From Serinus canaria (lineage: Eukaryota; Chordata; Aves; Passeriformes; Fringillidae): a stretch of DNA of 64,000 nucleotides. Made by a program: the position numbers and the translations under genes. The notes below the pieces were generated by a model that worked only from the letters and a program-made list of their open reading frames with translations, was not told where the DNA came from and ran no database searches. Positions within the stretch are counted from its first letter, which is position 1. Every line of letters begins with the position of its first letter. The DNA is taken from positions 66,383,994-66,447,993 of the forward strand of contig NC_066316.1 of the NCBI RefSeq assembly GCF_022539315.1, in the 5' to 3' direction. Below are positions 13,312 to 23,412 of this stretch, piece by piece.

Positions 13312-13577
13312 TGTCACGGACCACACACTTGAAACAAGGCAAGCAGTGGAAAAACAGAAGGAAGGGTACAAGCACTAATGCTAAGGTCCATGTACAGTGT
13401 GTCTTTTCCTCTCTACTCAGCCCTAAGACTACAAGGCAGTTGCTGGGGCATTTAGAAGAGTTCTGTGTTGCTGTGGAGCACAGCAAGACTTTGAGTTTAG
13501 AACACATTAGTAGAGCACATTAGTAGAGAATAAAATCATTCCTTATTGCTTTGGTGCCTGGTGTCAGTGTTTCGACA
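13312..13577 (+). mobile_element. Probable short ERV-type solo LTR
   Basis: A 266-bp segment starts TGTCACGGACC and ends TTTCGACA, giving TG...CA termini with a TGTC/GACA inverted repeat. It is flanked by near-identical 5-bp sequences, ATTTC (13307-13311) and ATTTT (13578-13582), which fit an aged target-site duplication. An AATAAA at 13529-13534 sits 43 bp before the 3' end and is followed by a T-rich, GT-containing stretch, as in an R-U5 region. It contains a 13-bp tandem duplication (ACATTAGTAGAGC, 13503-13528). No internal viral sequence is present. The structural hallmarks are short, so a chance coincidence remains possible. Confidence 0.42.
13503..13528. repeat. 13-bp tandem duplication
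   Basis: ACATTAGTAGAGC is followed at once by ACATTAGTAGAGA, directly upstream of the AATAAA at 13529. It looks like a recent replication-slippage duplication inside the probable LTR. Confidence 0.85.
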
Positions 13578-13734
13578 ATTTTGTAGTCTTTCTCTAAGTG
13601 CTCTTTGCTCAGAGGTGGGAGAAATCAGTTCATTAGGTACCCTCTTTAGGTGGGTTGCTTTTAATTTCTCTAGTTGACTGGGTAGTGGTTTTTAGGATTT
13701 TCAGTCAGTACAAGGGGAGTTTTCAGGCAGCTTC

Positions 13735-13815
13735 TTTGTGGTGGGGGGGGGTTGGTGTGGTTTTTGCTGTTTTTTTGTTTGTGTTTTTTTGGTTCTTTAG
13801 GGGGTGTTGGATGGC
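13735..13815. repeat. G/T-rich low-complexity tract
   Basis: Contains a G8 run at 13743-13750 and alternating T-runs and G-runs up to TTTAGGGGGTGTTGG. It has several G-runs of three or more on the plus strand, so G-quadruplex formation is conceivable. The 70-codon frame across it is a low-complexity artefact rich in Phe, Val and Gly. Confidence 0.8.
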
Positions 13816-16436
13816 TGTTTTATGTAGTTTGTTTTTTAATATGCTAACCTTATTTGTCACAGACTAAAGTGTAGGTCTGTGGTTATGCAATCTGGGTATA
13901 ATCTTTAAAAATGTTTGCATTGAGATACACAGAACCATACTCAACCCTGCTAATATTGTCACTGATTTCACTAAGGTTATATGAGGGCTGAATTTGCCTC
14001 TCTTTGAAAGCCAGCTGATAGTTTTCATCATGAGGAGGAGGCTGAATAAATTTGTGTCACGTTTTTGGGATATCCTGCCTTTCCCCTCCAGAAAAGTCAA
14101 AAATATTGCTTTAATAGTGATTTCATTGTGTTGCTTCCCATTAGATGCAAGCCCTATCTTGCCAACTTGAAATGTTGGGTGTTTTTTCATCATAAATGAA
14201 GCATAAATTATACACTGTCCTTATGCTAGAAGGCAAACAGAGGAGGATATTAAAAGTGCTCTAACTGTGATCAGAGAAATTCTTAGCTGTCCCAAAGTGA
14301 CTTAGGCTTACTAGTGTGATTAATTTTTCACAGTAGTTATGCTCCAGAACCACTTAGTGTTTTTGGAAATCCAACCTACTCCCAAATGCAAGTACATGGA
14401 AATAAGAACTCTGCCCAACTCACTGCAGTAAATTAAAATCAGATGTCAGAAGACAGCCTCTAGCTGTGTGCCTTGCCTGTCTTGTAGATGGTATTGCCCA
14501 CAATCTCCTGTAAAGGAGCATTTGAATGGCCCCAGTGATTTCTGTAGCACGGTAAGATAAATGGAAATCAGAGCTGGTTTACCTTACATGACCAGCTGAA
14601 AACAGAAGGTGACTTGTAAGCAGCTTAGATGATGCTGTCCTTGACAATGCCAGGGTGGGGTGGGCAGCTCAGGGAGTGAACAGTTCAGCTATGCAACTTT
14701 AGAATGCCACCACAAGTCTGTCAGGAGCTCTAGCTGAAAGAGCTTTAGCCTTGCAACAATAACCATTCACAGAGGAGATCACCATCTTAGCAGGAAGCTT
14801 GGTCCTGATCTGTTGCTCCTTTACTTACTGGAATTTTGCCCAAATAAGAATATCATGGTTGTATCTGAGGAATAGGACATAGAAAATGTTTCATATAATT
14901 TTAGAAGGGCAGAAGACTTCCTTTGTTGACAGCTTTTGAACTTGAATCTCATGTAAAGCAAAAGGGTAAACTAAAACAATGAGCACAGATGATCTCATGC
15001 ACTGACCCCAACTTGATAAAGTGATTGATATTAAGAGGATGTTAAAATTACCTTCAGCTCCCTAAACTGTCATTCTATTCCCTTCCCAATACAACTGATC
15101 CTGAAAATCTCTGTGGACAATTAGTAGGTCTGTTTGGAATGACAGAGCCATGGGAAAGACAAGACCAGTGCTATGCCCATTTTGAGAGCTGCCTCATGGA
15201 AGCAAAAACCACAAAAAGCTGTGGGACCACCAGCTTGTGCCTCTGCGAACTGACACAAAATCTAGGGCTGACTGTGACAGCACATGTGTAGACAGAAGTG
15301 TGCAGGTAAGAGAACACCACTCTCCCTGCTCTGATAGTGACCAGTGTCCTCTGCTAAGCACAGGGGGCAAGTACACTGACTCCAGAGACAAGGTTTCCAT
15401 AAGATTAAAGAAGAGAAAGAAAGAAAATCTCCAAAATTTATCAATTTTTTCTTCTTATTTTGAAGGATGAAGGAGCATTGGAAAGAAAGGAGAGAAAGAG
15501 AGCAGGAAAGAAGGAAAGCATGTTAATAGAATTTAATTACTAGTGAACATATATTTTCTAGGAAGGCTCTTGAATAAGCTTCAATGACCTACATCTAAAC
15601 ACCAAAACACACAAAAAGCGTATCAGGGCTAAGAAAACTGTAAGCTAAATACAATTAGAAAATACAGTTTTAAACATAAAACTATCTGCAGTTTTAATGC
15701 AGTTTTGTAATGGTACTGATAGTCACTCTGTCCCTGTTCTTCTAGTTTTGTTGGATAGCAAGGTGACTTTTGAAAAATCTTTATCCTTTGAGGTGGTATC
15801 ACTTTTGACACTTAACACAATATTTGAGCTAATCATCTGCAATAAAGATCAGCAAAAAGTCTCAGAGAATTCAAAAGTCAGAAACACTTGCAGACATTTG
15901 CCTCTTTCTAGTTTGAGAGGCCATCAGCTAGCAAAAATATGTTTTTGCTTTCTCAATCAGCCTAAAACCTAGAGTCAGTCCAACCAACCTCTAGAGACAG
16001 ATTTAGAATTGACTTCTAGGTCTGAAAGACTGAAATGAAACACAAGGTTTAAAATCAAAAGGTAGAAACACAGTGCTTTCATTGCTCTTTGTAAACACGA
16101 TTTTCACATAATTAGAGCTGCAGGTGTACTTTTGATTATGCAGGTATTCTGGTGTGTGGTTCTGCGTAAATAATATGTTTGCAGCGTCTGCTGGCAGATT
16201 ATTCATTATGAGCTCATTTATTTGGGTTCCTTAGTTCAAATGGGAAAACAGAAGCCAAATTCTGGCTTGATTTTCCTTGTCTTGTGTGAAAACCTGCACA
16301 GAGGTACATAAGAAGTGTTTTGTTTTTTTTTTTCTGGGAGGGCACAATTTCCCTGCTTGCCTTCCAATGTGTCAGAGAATTCAACTTCTCCAGCTAAGTG
16401 ATACCAGAGAGCTGCAGGCACACAGGTTGTGGTAAC
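13816..16436. other. Unique noncoding DNA with a purine-rich patch
   Basis: A purine-rich stretch (AAGAGAAAGAAAG and GGAGAGAAAGAGAG) lies at about 15408-15520. A weak exon candidate is listed separately at 14488-14551. GCAG|GTAAGA at 15306 is a good donor, but there is no polypyrimidine acceptor upstream. No transposon motif was recognised. Confidence 0.5.
14488..14551 (+). other. Weak internal-exon candidate
   Basis: A strong acceptor-like sequence (CCTTGCCTGTCTTGTAG, ending 14487) precedes 64 bp that stay open in one frame (W-Y-C-P-Q-S-P-V-K-E-H-L-N-G...) up to ACG|GTAAGA at 14551/14552. The other two frames are not better. The translation is not recognised. Both splice signals are good, but a 21-codon open stretch is not evidence of coding by itself, so this could equally be a cryptic or noncoding-RNA exon. 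Confidence 0.15.
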
Positions 16437-16735
16437 TGGGAGTGGGGCTACAGCTGAGCCTCATCCCCAGTGAGCTACAGCTGTGCAGGACAGGTGAGCA
16501 GCATTGAGGGTAACGAGACCTGGAGTGCTCAGGTGCACTGACCTACCACAGAGGGGAACAGAAGGCACACAGGTGCAATGCATCAACAGGAGGGGTGTAA
16601 AAGGTTGGGCTAAAAGATGAGAAGGGTAGATGCTTTCAGCCTTCTGAAGTTGGGTGCTGGGTGGATACCTGAAGCCTTCTGATGAGCTATGGTATTCCTC
16701 TGTATGGGCTGAAGCCTTCTGAAATTTTATGATGA
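16437..16735. repeat. Unclassified degenerate repeat with recurring AGCCTTCTGA
   Basis: AGCCTTCTGA occurs at 16638, 16673 and 16713, spaced 35 and 40 bp, within partly similar 40-bp segments (GGTATTCCTCTGTATGG near 16691 and GATACTCTGTATG near 16734). The upstream part (16440-16600) is more GC-rich than its surroundings and contains ACAGCTG twice and CACACAGGTGCA. The texture suggests an old interspersed element, perhaps an LTR, but I cannot find clean ends or a target-site duplication, and the limits given are approximate. Confidence 0.35.
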
Positions 16736-18378
16736 TACTCTGTATGTTATGGCCATCTCAACTGTGTTGTATGCTGGGACAGAGACTTTTTAAAGGAGAT
16801 GTGGACTTGAACACCTTAAGTTCTCTATTTCCTGGAACTCAAGAAAGTGGCTCTGTTAGAGCTACACAGCTAGGTTTTGCCTGTATGATGGGTCTGGTCA
16901 TTTATGTTAAGTAAATTCTGAATAATGGCAAAGTCTGTGAATTTGATCTGAGATGGAAGCTGACCCCTTCAGTTTTCTTCCACTTGATCAAAGATACCTC
17001 AATACTTGAGATGTAAGCAATGTGGGGAAAAGGAGAAAATTTTAGGAGTAGAGTGCCTGGTTAATCAGAATTATTTACATGTTCCTGCAAAGCTTCTACC
17101 TTGTCCTGTATCAGTAACTCAATTCCAGTCTCTAAAGGTATATGTGCTTGAAAGTCTCACCATATATTTTGTACCAGGACATTCTCTTTTGCCTAGTAAC
17201 CAGCACATGTTGGTTCGTCCTTTGGGCCCTCTGACCTCTAATAAGATAAGCTGTAGCAGCTCATCATTTCAGTGATCTGGATTCAAACATTGAAGCCATG
17301 GCTTAAAATTTCAAGGCTCCATATACTGTATTTACTTTCAGCAGACGTTTATTTTTTCTGTCTGCTCCCTTCCTGACTCTCTCCATCTCAAAAGAGCATA
17401 TTTAAAGCATGAGAAACAGTAGTATCTGTTATCTAGATTCCAATATTTTGACTGCTCATTCTATTTGTCTACCTCAGAAGACACTCCTTTAGACGTAACT
17501 TTTAAAATCCAGTTTTGAAGTAACACACAATTCTGCTTCTGAAACAGTGCTAAGAGATGACCCAATTAAAGAGCTGTATATTAAGACTGTGAGTACAAGC
17601 CATCTTTTCGAATGCACTGATGAAATTACTTTTCCATTGTCATTAGATACTTTCTTTCTGACAACCAGTTAATCACAGAAATAATCTTTTAAATATGCGT
17701 TAAACCATAGCTATGCCTAATCATCTCATTAAACATCATCAGGTCATTCTTTGCAAAGATAAATAGCTTAAAGAGTGTTCCTCCTTTGATCATGTTATCT
17801 CCTGATGCTTTTGATAGAAGGGCAAATGCATCCTCCAGATTTCATCAGTCCAAATCTTCAGTGAGCTGCTGCATTGTGCCTGAAGTTTCTGCAAGTGACT
17901 GGGGTGTGCAGCTCTTCACCACCACGGAGTCAGACGTGCATGTGAATTTTAATGTATGACGGCCTGTGCTAATAGGTGTCCAAACATGGATTTTTCATCA
18001 GTATGGGGAAGATGTCCCATTATAGCAATAGGCATGGGGCTAATTTACTAAGAATTACTTCAGCCACTGCATAAAGAAAACTGGTATTTTCCTCAGAAGT
18101 GTGTTAGATTGAATCAAGTTGGACCTTCACTGCCTGAGGAGCTCGCCTGCCTTCTAGCTCAGTAGGGTGATCTGCAGTGACCAAAATACTTCCTTCAAAG
18201 CAAGGGGATTTAGTTCTTGTCAGTCAGCTAACACAACAAAAATGAGGTACTCAAACCCCTTGGTTTGGGCTATTTGTCTACTGGTACCAAGGTGACTAAA
18301 TTAGGTAGTGGAAAAGCAGTCACTTACCCTTTCTTCCATTATTCAGGGAATGATGTGTCTTGTAAATTGAATTGTAGT
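16736..18378. other. Unique noncoding DNA, some of it possibly conserved
   Basis: The first part (to about 16930) may still belong to the unclassified repeat. At 17850-18000 the sequence is less AT-rich, with isolated CpGs (CCACGGAGTCAGACGTGC, TATGACGGCC). That texture is often seen in constrained noncoding elements, but nothing more can be shown here. Confidence 0.4.
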
Positions 18379-18399
18379 ATCATAGAATGGCCTGGGTTG
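18379..18399 (-). repeat. CR1 3' tail, terminal piece of a split element
   Basis: ATCATAGAATGGCCTGGGTTG is the reverse complement of the last bases of a CR1 3' UTR. Homology stops abruptly after GTTG (18396-18399). It resumes with the same GTTG at 18926, so this and 18926-19035 are one CR1 interrupted by an insertion. Confidence 0.8.
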
Positions 18400-18925
18400 T
18401 GAATCATGATTTTAAAAATTTAAGATTTTAGCTGGGGGTTATAACCAAGTCATATTGAAGTTAGGTATACCAACAGTAAATTAATGATTATTATATGCTA
18501 AAGGTAATTGTCATATTATGAGCTCATTTATAGAAAGTGGAGCAAGTGAACCATTATAAGAACATATTGAAACCAGTAGAACAATGCCAGAACCTGGACT
18601 CTATGATAATCCATCATGAAGAAGGAGGCCTTGGATTGTGCCAGAGACCTGATGAAGATGTTCCTGTCTTTGTCCCTGGGACCACTGACCGAATTCAAGA
18701 GAACTGCACTCACATGAAGGACTAATAACCTCATTTTAATACGAAGTGGGGATGGGAGGTGCTGGGGTTGTATATATGTATTATTTTGGGAAAGAAATAA
18801 AAGGCAAAGAACCTTATGTAGTGCAGTCTCACATTTTGTGGATGTCCCCCACGGTGCTGCCCACCACTTTCTAGCTTTGACTAGTTAGAGAGTCTTTGTC
18901 TGTGATTTTTGGTTTTAACGATTCA
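18400..18925 (+). mobile_element. 526-bp LTR-like insertion inside a CR1
   Basis: The insertion starts TGAATC and ends GATTCA, a perfect 6-bp terminal inverted repeat with TG...CA ends. It is flanked by GTTG (18396-18399 and 18926-18929). GTTG occurs once in the CR1 consensus at this point, so this is a 4-bp target-site duplication. A T/A-rich TGTATATATG element (near 18769) is followed by AATAAA at 18796-18801, 124 bp from the 3' end, in the order expected of U3-R-U5. No primer site, polypurine tract or viral coding sequence is present, so a solo LTR is the best reading. A 4-bp duplication is commoner for gammaretrovirus-like ERVs, but that is inference. The 62-codon open frames on both strands (18528-18734) lie within it. 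Confidence 0.72.
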
Positions 18926-19035
18926 GTTGGAAGGTACTCTAAAATCGTCTGGTTCCAAGCCCCCTGCTGTGGGCAGGGACACCTTTCACCAGACCAGGTT
19001 GCTCAGCACTGCATCACCTTAAAACCTTTTCTTTG
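18926..19035 (-). repeat. CR1 LINE fragment, body of the split element
   Basis: GTTGGAAGGTACTCTAAAAT, CGTCTGGTTCCAAGCCCCCT, GTGGGCAGGGACACCTTTCA and CCAGACCAGGTTGCTCAGCA follow the reverse complement of the CR1 3' region in order. It continues the tail at 18379-18399 without loss of consensus bases once the intervening 526 bp are set aside. It fades out near 19035, and no reverse-transcriptase codons remain. Confidence 0.85.
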
Positions 19036-21480
19036 AGACCCACTCTGTCTCAAGGGCTGAACTGGGAGAAGGAGTCAGCAGAGTGCCACTTTCTGTGAGA
19101 TGGTTATGCAAAGCTGGGGGTGTTTGCCAACAGCTTTTTTATCAGAAGACTATTCTACTCTGGGCAGTGAAGAGAAATGGGAAAAAATTTAATCTTTGGC
19201 ACAGAAACAGATATCAAGGTAAACCCCACTGCCTACCTCAGTGTGAGGAATGTAAGCCTGCATTCTTTATTGATAAGGTACAGAAGAGTGTGTGTGCCTG
19301 CTTTAAGGCTGTGAGGAAGAACGAAGAACAGAGCCAACACGATGACAGAAGTTATTGCAGCTTGGATAGCCCCACTTAGACTGTACACTGTAAATGCAGA
19401 CACTTCCATGTACTGATGTTGAAAGGATATTATTGCTGGCCACCGAAAGCCTGTCTTTCCTTCTGTCATATATTTCTAGCAGAATAGCCCTGGCAGGGCA
19501 CTGTGATACAATGTGAGCACACTATCAGAAGCAAAGCTCCAGGTGAAAGGCAAAGTCCACTCTGCCACACAGACAGCAGCTGCATATTGCTCAGTGATGG
19601 ATGCCAAGCAGCTTGGCAGATAGGTAAGTCAGTGTGTCAAGGGGCAGTAATTGCAGTATTTTTTGTGGTTTCACAACTGCTAGTACAGCTGCCCACCTGC
19701 TTTGCTTTGCAGTTATTTCATTGATTTTTCTACATGAAATCAAAGATACTTACATCTTTTTTACGTTGTATTTACTATTTTATAGCCCACCTTGGCAGAT
19801 GGGAAGAGTAGGTGGAAGTAAGGTCATTTCCCTCCTTACTTCAGCTGGGGTTTTGAAATAAGAGAATTTCCTTCAGTGTATCCCAAAGCATTAAATGTCA
19901 GAGGGGCATAAGGAGAGTTGGAATTGGATCTTTTGGAATGCTTAATTAACACTATGTGGGACAAAGTAACCTTTTTCATTAGCTAACAGTTTTCCATTAC
20001 TGTTCATTTAAACTTTTTAAGCACTGGGTTAAAAGGTGCTTGTCTGAATAATTTGAGTGATAAAATGTCAAGTGTGCTTTCAGCTAACTTGCATTAGGAG
20101 AAGCATGGCTTATGGCTAGCTGGGGCAATAAAATCTAACCAGATGAGCTGCTCTTGTCTGAGTTCATCTGGCTATGTTCTTTGGAGAATACATATGACAC
20201 AGCCTGTTATCTTGTAGCATTGTGTTGTGCAGGAAGATGACACTCTGCCTTTCAAAAAGCAGCTGTTTCCCTCTTTGTTCCTGCAGCAGGAAGCTTTGCC
20301 TTTATGTCTGCCTTTTCAATACTGTTGTATGATGACATGATTAGAAAGGTGCAGGTTCTCTACTGCTTGGCATAGGGAAAAAGGCACTTCGCTTAAAATT
20401 TCCTGCTTTTCTACCAAAACTTTTTCAACCACCATTAAGTGGAGGTTACTGCTTAAATGATGGCCCTTTCTCTGCTGCCAGACCTGGCTGTGCATTTCTG
20501 CAAACACAGTTCCAGCAATGCTAATGAACATGTGGCTGGGCCATGATCTGGGTCAAGGAACTGACCCCAGCAGAAATTAATCTGCTTTAAAAAAAGGAAG
20601 TGTTTTTGAAGCTGCAGCCTCAGGAGCTATGAACTGACACCTCTCACCTTATTGGATTCAGGAATGTGCAATTTCACAGTAAGGATGATTGCTTTTTCCT
20701 TTTCACTGCTAGGCATTTATTAAATTCCAGGTATGCAAAGTGATACTTGCAACGCTTTAATTAAAAAATATGCTGGGAGTGCCTCCAGGACAGGGATGGA
20801 CCCTCTTTATGTGAGATGAAATACATCAGGGTCTGAGGAGGAAGAAGGATCATTTCAGCAGTAGTGAATGAGGAGGTGTAATAGGTAGAATCACTGACTA
20901 CAGTACTGTATCAACTTAGGAAATATTAATATTATTGCAAATCATGTTAAGTTCTCTCTAGTTCCATACCCTCATGATTGTCTTTAAGGTCATCTCAGAG
21001 AAATAATTTGGCAATATATAATTATATACATATTATTTATTGTGTACCATGCCTCATGACATTCTCCTATCTTCCTCTGATCCATGCTTCGGTCTTCCTG
21101 ATTAGTAAATAGCAATGTACCTTCAAGTTAAATAAACTGCTTTTCCATTAATTCGCTTAATAGCATTCAATGCTTGTCTTAGAGTACTGGCATTTAATCA
21201 CACCATAGCAACATGTTCTGTTATGTAAGCTCCTCATATGTAAAAATAAAGGGCTTTTGCTTGTTCAAACTTGCTGTCCAATTTCCCTGTGTTTCTCATA
21301 TATATTTTATGAAAAATTGTGAGTAATCATTCTGAATTTATTTTCACTAGACTATTTGTACCTTCATGAAGCTCTGACAGTTCTGTGCTCAATCATCTCT
21401 CTGTAAAGGTTAGGATTTTCAGCCTGTGTAATTTTTCCTCAGACAGAAGCCACATGCCACTTCTGTGTCTTGTTTTCACA
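19036..21480. other. Unique noncoding DNA
   Basis: A good polypyrimidine acceptor (CTTCTGTCATATATTTCTAG) near 19480 and a perfect donor (ATAG|GTAAGT) at 19622 bracket about 140 bp, but all three frames between them hold stops. At most this is a noncoding exon. No repeat was recognised. Confidence 0.45.
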
Positions 21481-21910
21481 CTGTCAGCTTTCATACACGA
21501 CCTACATTGAACAGACTCTGCCAGAGCTGCCATTCTGACTTCTGCCCACCACCTGTGAAGGGCTTTCAGCGGGGCCTTTTGGATCTCATCCCCCAGCAGG
21601 GACAGTGAGTGTGGACGTGGGTGCTGTGTCCAGGCAGTGTGCTTTTGTCCCCTGCCGGTCACTGAGCCCTTGCAAACGCTGGATTTCCTTTGCTGTCTCG
21701 CTGCCTTGTCACGTGCAGCTCGGTATCGCAGCTGTGCAGCGGTGAGGTACAGCTACAAAAATGCAGTTTGATTTTTAATGCCATGGATAACGTTATCACT
21801 AATGAGCTTTTCCACATCTGCTCTCACCATTTCCATGTAGTTTATGAGCTAGACGGACATATGTGAACACAGATTCCAGCGCAGTCCCCGTGTGCAGTCT
21901 GCATCCCTGG
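21481..21910. promoter_or_regulatory. CpG-enriched unique block, candidate regulatory element
   Basis: Between 21641 and 21910 there are 11 CpG dinucleotides, with three more between 21481 and 21640. Neighbouring kilobases have very few. The block includes CACGTG (an E-box), GATAACGTTATC-like sequence near 21786 and GCAGCGGTGAGG. Retained CpGs in otherwise CpG-poor DNA suggest low germline methylation or selection. No core promoter was identified, and the regulatory role is inference. Confidence 0.3.
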
Positions 21911-21997
21911 CAGAGCCCATCTGCTACAAAACCCTCCACCTTTTACTATCCCTGCTTCCCTTTCTCAGCGAGTTATCTTCATCTCATGATTTTTTAT

Positions 21998-22440
21998 TTA
22001 AACCTGTGACATAGGGAGCTTTAAAGGGGATCCTTTAGGGAAACTTTGCAGAGTTGCCCAGGCCCTGACAGCATCCCTGGGACTCCTTGTCCTTGCCTGG
22101 TCCTTGGGGCTGTCTATTCCATGCAGGTCCCAGAGCCCCTTGTCAGCTGCTGGGAAGATCAGTCCCTGATCCACTGATGCCACAGTGGGCCTGATGTCCA
22201 GGATACACAGCCCTGCCATGAACCATACCTATCTTGACCACACACAGGGCCCTGTCCAAGCCTGGCCTCAGCTGGTCCATGTTCCCCAAGGCAGTGCCTG
22301 GTTCCCCAGGTCTGGAGCTGCCCCAGCCCCTGCATTTTCCCTGTTCCCAGCTGAAGCAGTGGGATAGACCCCTGCCCCATGGACTCCCCCACACTGCTCT
22401 GCCCTGACAATAGCACTTGTCATTTCTCAAAACTGCCCTG
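21998..22440. other. GC-rich, CpG-free block of unknown origin
   Basis: About 420 bp (22021-22440) rich in CCTG, CCCC and TGGG words and clearly more GC-rich than its flanks, yet without a single CpG. That is the signature of long methylation decay, as in an old repeat. Several frames are open on both strands (up to 95 codons), as expected when stop codons are scarce in GC-rich DNA. The translations show no domain. No known repeat family was recognised. Confidence 0.45.
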
Positions 22441-23285
22441 TATAACTTCCTTTTCCAAAGGCTGGATTGACTGCTCTAACTGTATTATGTAATTATCTAC
22501 AAATGCTATTCTTTTTGTAAATGACCAATTTAGATGGTATGGAAATCAGTCTCATTTGTCAGGTTTTTTCCTCGAAAACCTCATTCACTCTTGAAACAAA
22601 ACTCTTAAATCTCTTAAAACAAACCACTTAGGCTTTAGGACCAAGTTGAGTGACAAAGCTATGCACTGCAGTTAATAGCCAGGGTATTCACAGCTGAGAT
22701 TGCTTTAGGACAGCTGTGACAATGTTATCTGTGATTACTTTTTCTTAATTTTTTTTTTCTAAAGCTGTTGATATTTTAAACACCTCCTCAAACTTCCCTC
22801 TAGTGGAACCCTTGCAAAGAGTTCAGTGGCAAATACTGATGCAAATCAATAATTTATCTTTTATTATACAGCTCCATAGTGTGCCCTTGTACTTCAGATC
22901 TGAGTGCTGAAGACTCTGTTGTTACCTGGCTGGTGTTATCAGAAAAAAACACAGCTTCTATGTGATTAACAAGCTCTTTCTCAGAATAATTTTTGACACT
23001 GTGCTACACATTTACCAACCTTTTTATTCTTCTCAGTTTTCTATTTCTTTCACAGAGTTCTATTTTTGAAGATGTCATGATGCCTTCCATAGTTTCTTGT
23101 ACTCTCCTTCTTAACTATACTAACTTTTCTGAAGGCTTTTAAAGTCTTTTTATTGTGGTATGTATTTCTTCTGAAAATCCCTTTTTTATTTTATAAACTG
23201 TCTCCAAGGCAACTGTAAGCATTTTTAGCTGCTTCTTTTAATTTAACAAGCTTTAACAAGCTTCCTAATTTTTAGTGAAACCTCC
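22441..23285. other. Unique noncoding DNA
   Basis: T-rich sequence without a recognised repeat or exon. It runs up to the poly-T tract. Confidence 0.5.
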
Positions 23286-23412
23286 TTTTTTTTTTTTTTT
23301 TTTTCCCCAGAAGTAAGCTACTACAGGGTTGAAAACTGGTGGAGTTTTTGTGGTTTGTGCGGGGTTTTTTGCGTTCTTTTGGGGGGTTGTTTGGTTTGGG
23401 ATTTTGTGTTCT
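23286..23412. repeat. Poly-T plus G/T-rich low-complexity tract
   Basis: T19 (23286-23304) and CCCC are followed, after a 30-bp ordinary spacer, by G/T-only runs such as GGGGTTTTTTGCG and GGGGGGTTGTTTGGTTTGGG. The frames over it (23272-23575) are composition artefacts. Confidence 0.8.

Noticed and set aside
18528..18734. Open frames on both strands followed by AATAAA, at first taken for a terminal exon
   Set aside because: The segment lies inside the 526-bp LTR-like insertion. The AATAAA is better explained as the LTR polyadenylation signal.
19481..19622. Segment between strong acceptor and perfect GTAAGT donor
   Set aside because: All frames contain stops. A noncoding exon cannot be excluded but nothing supports it.
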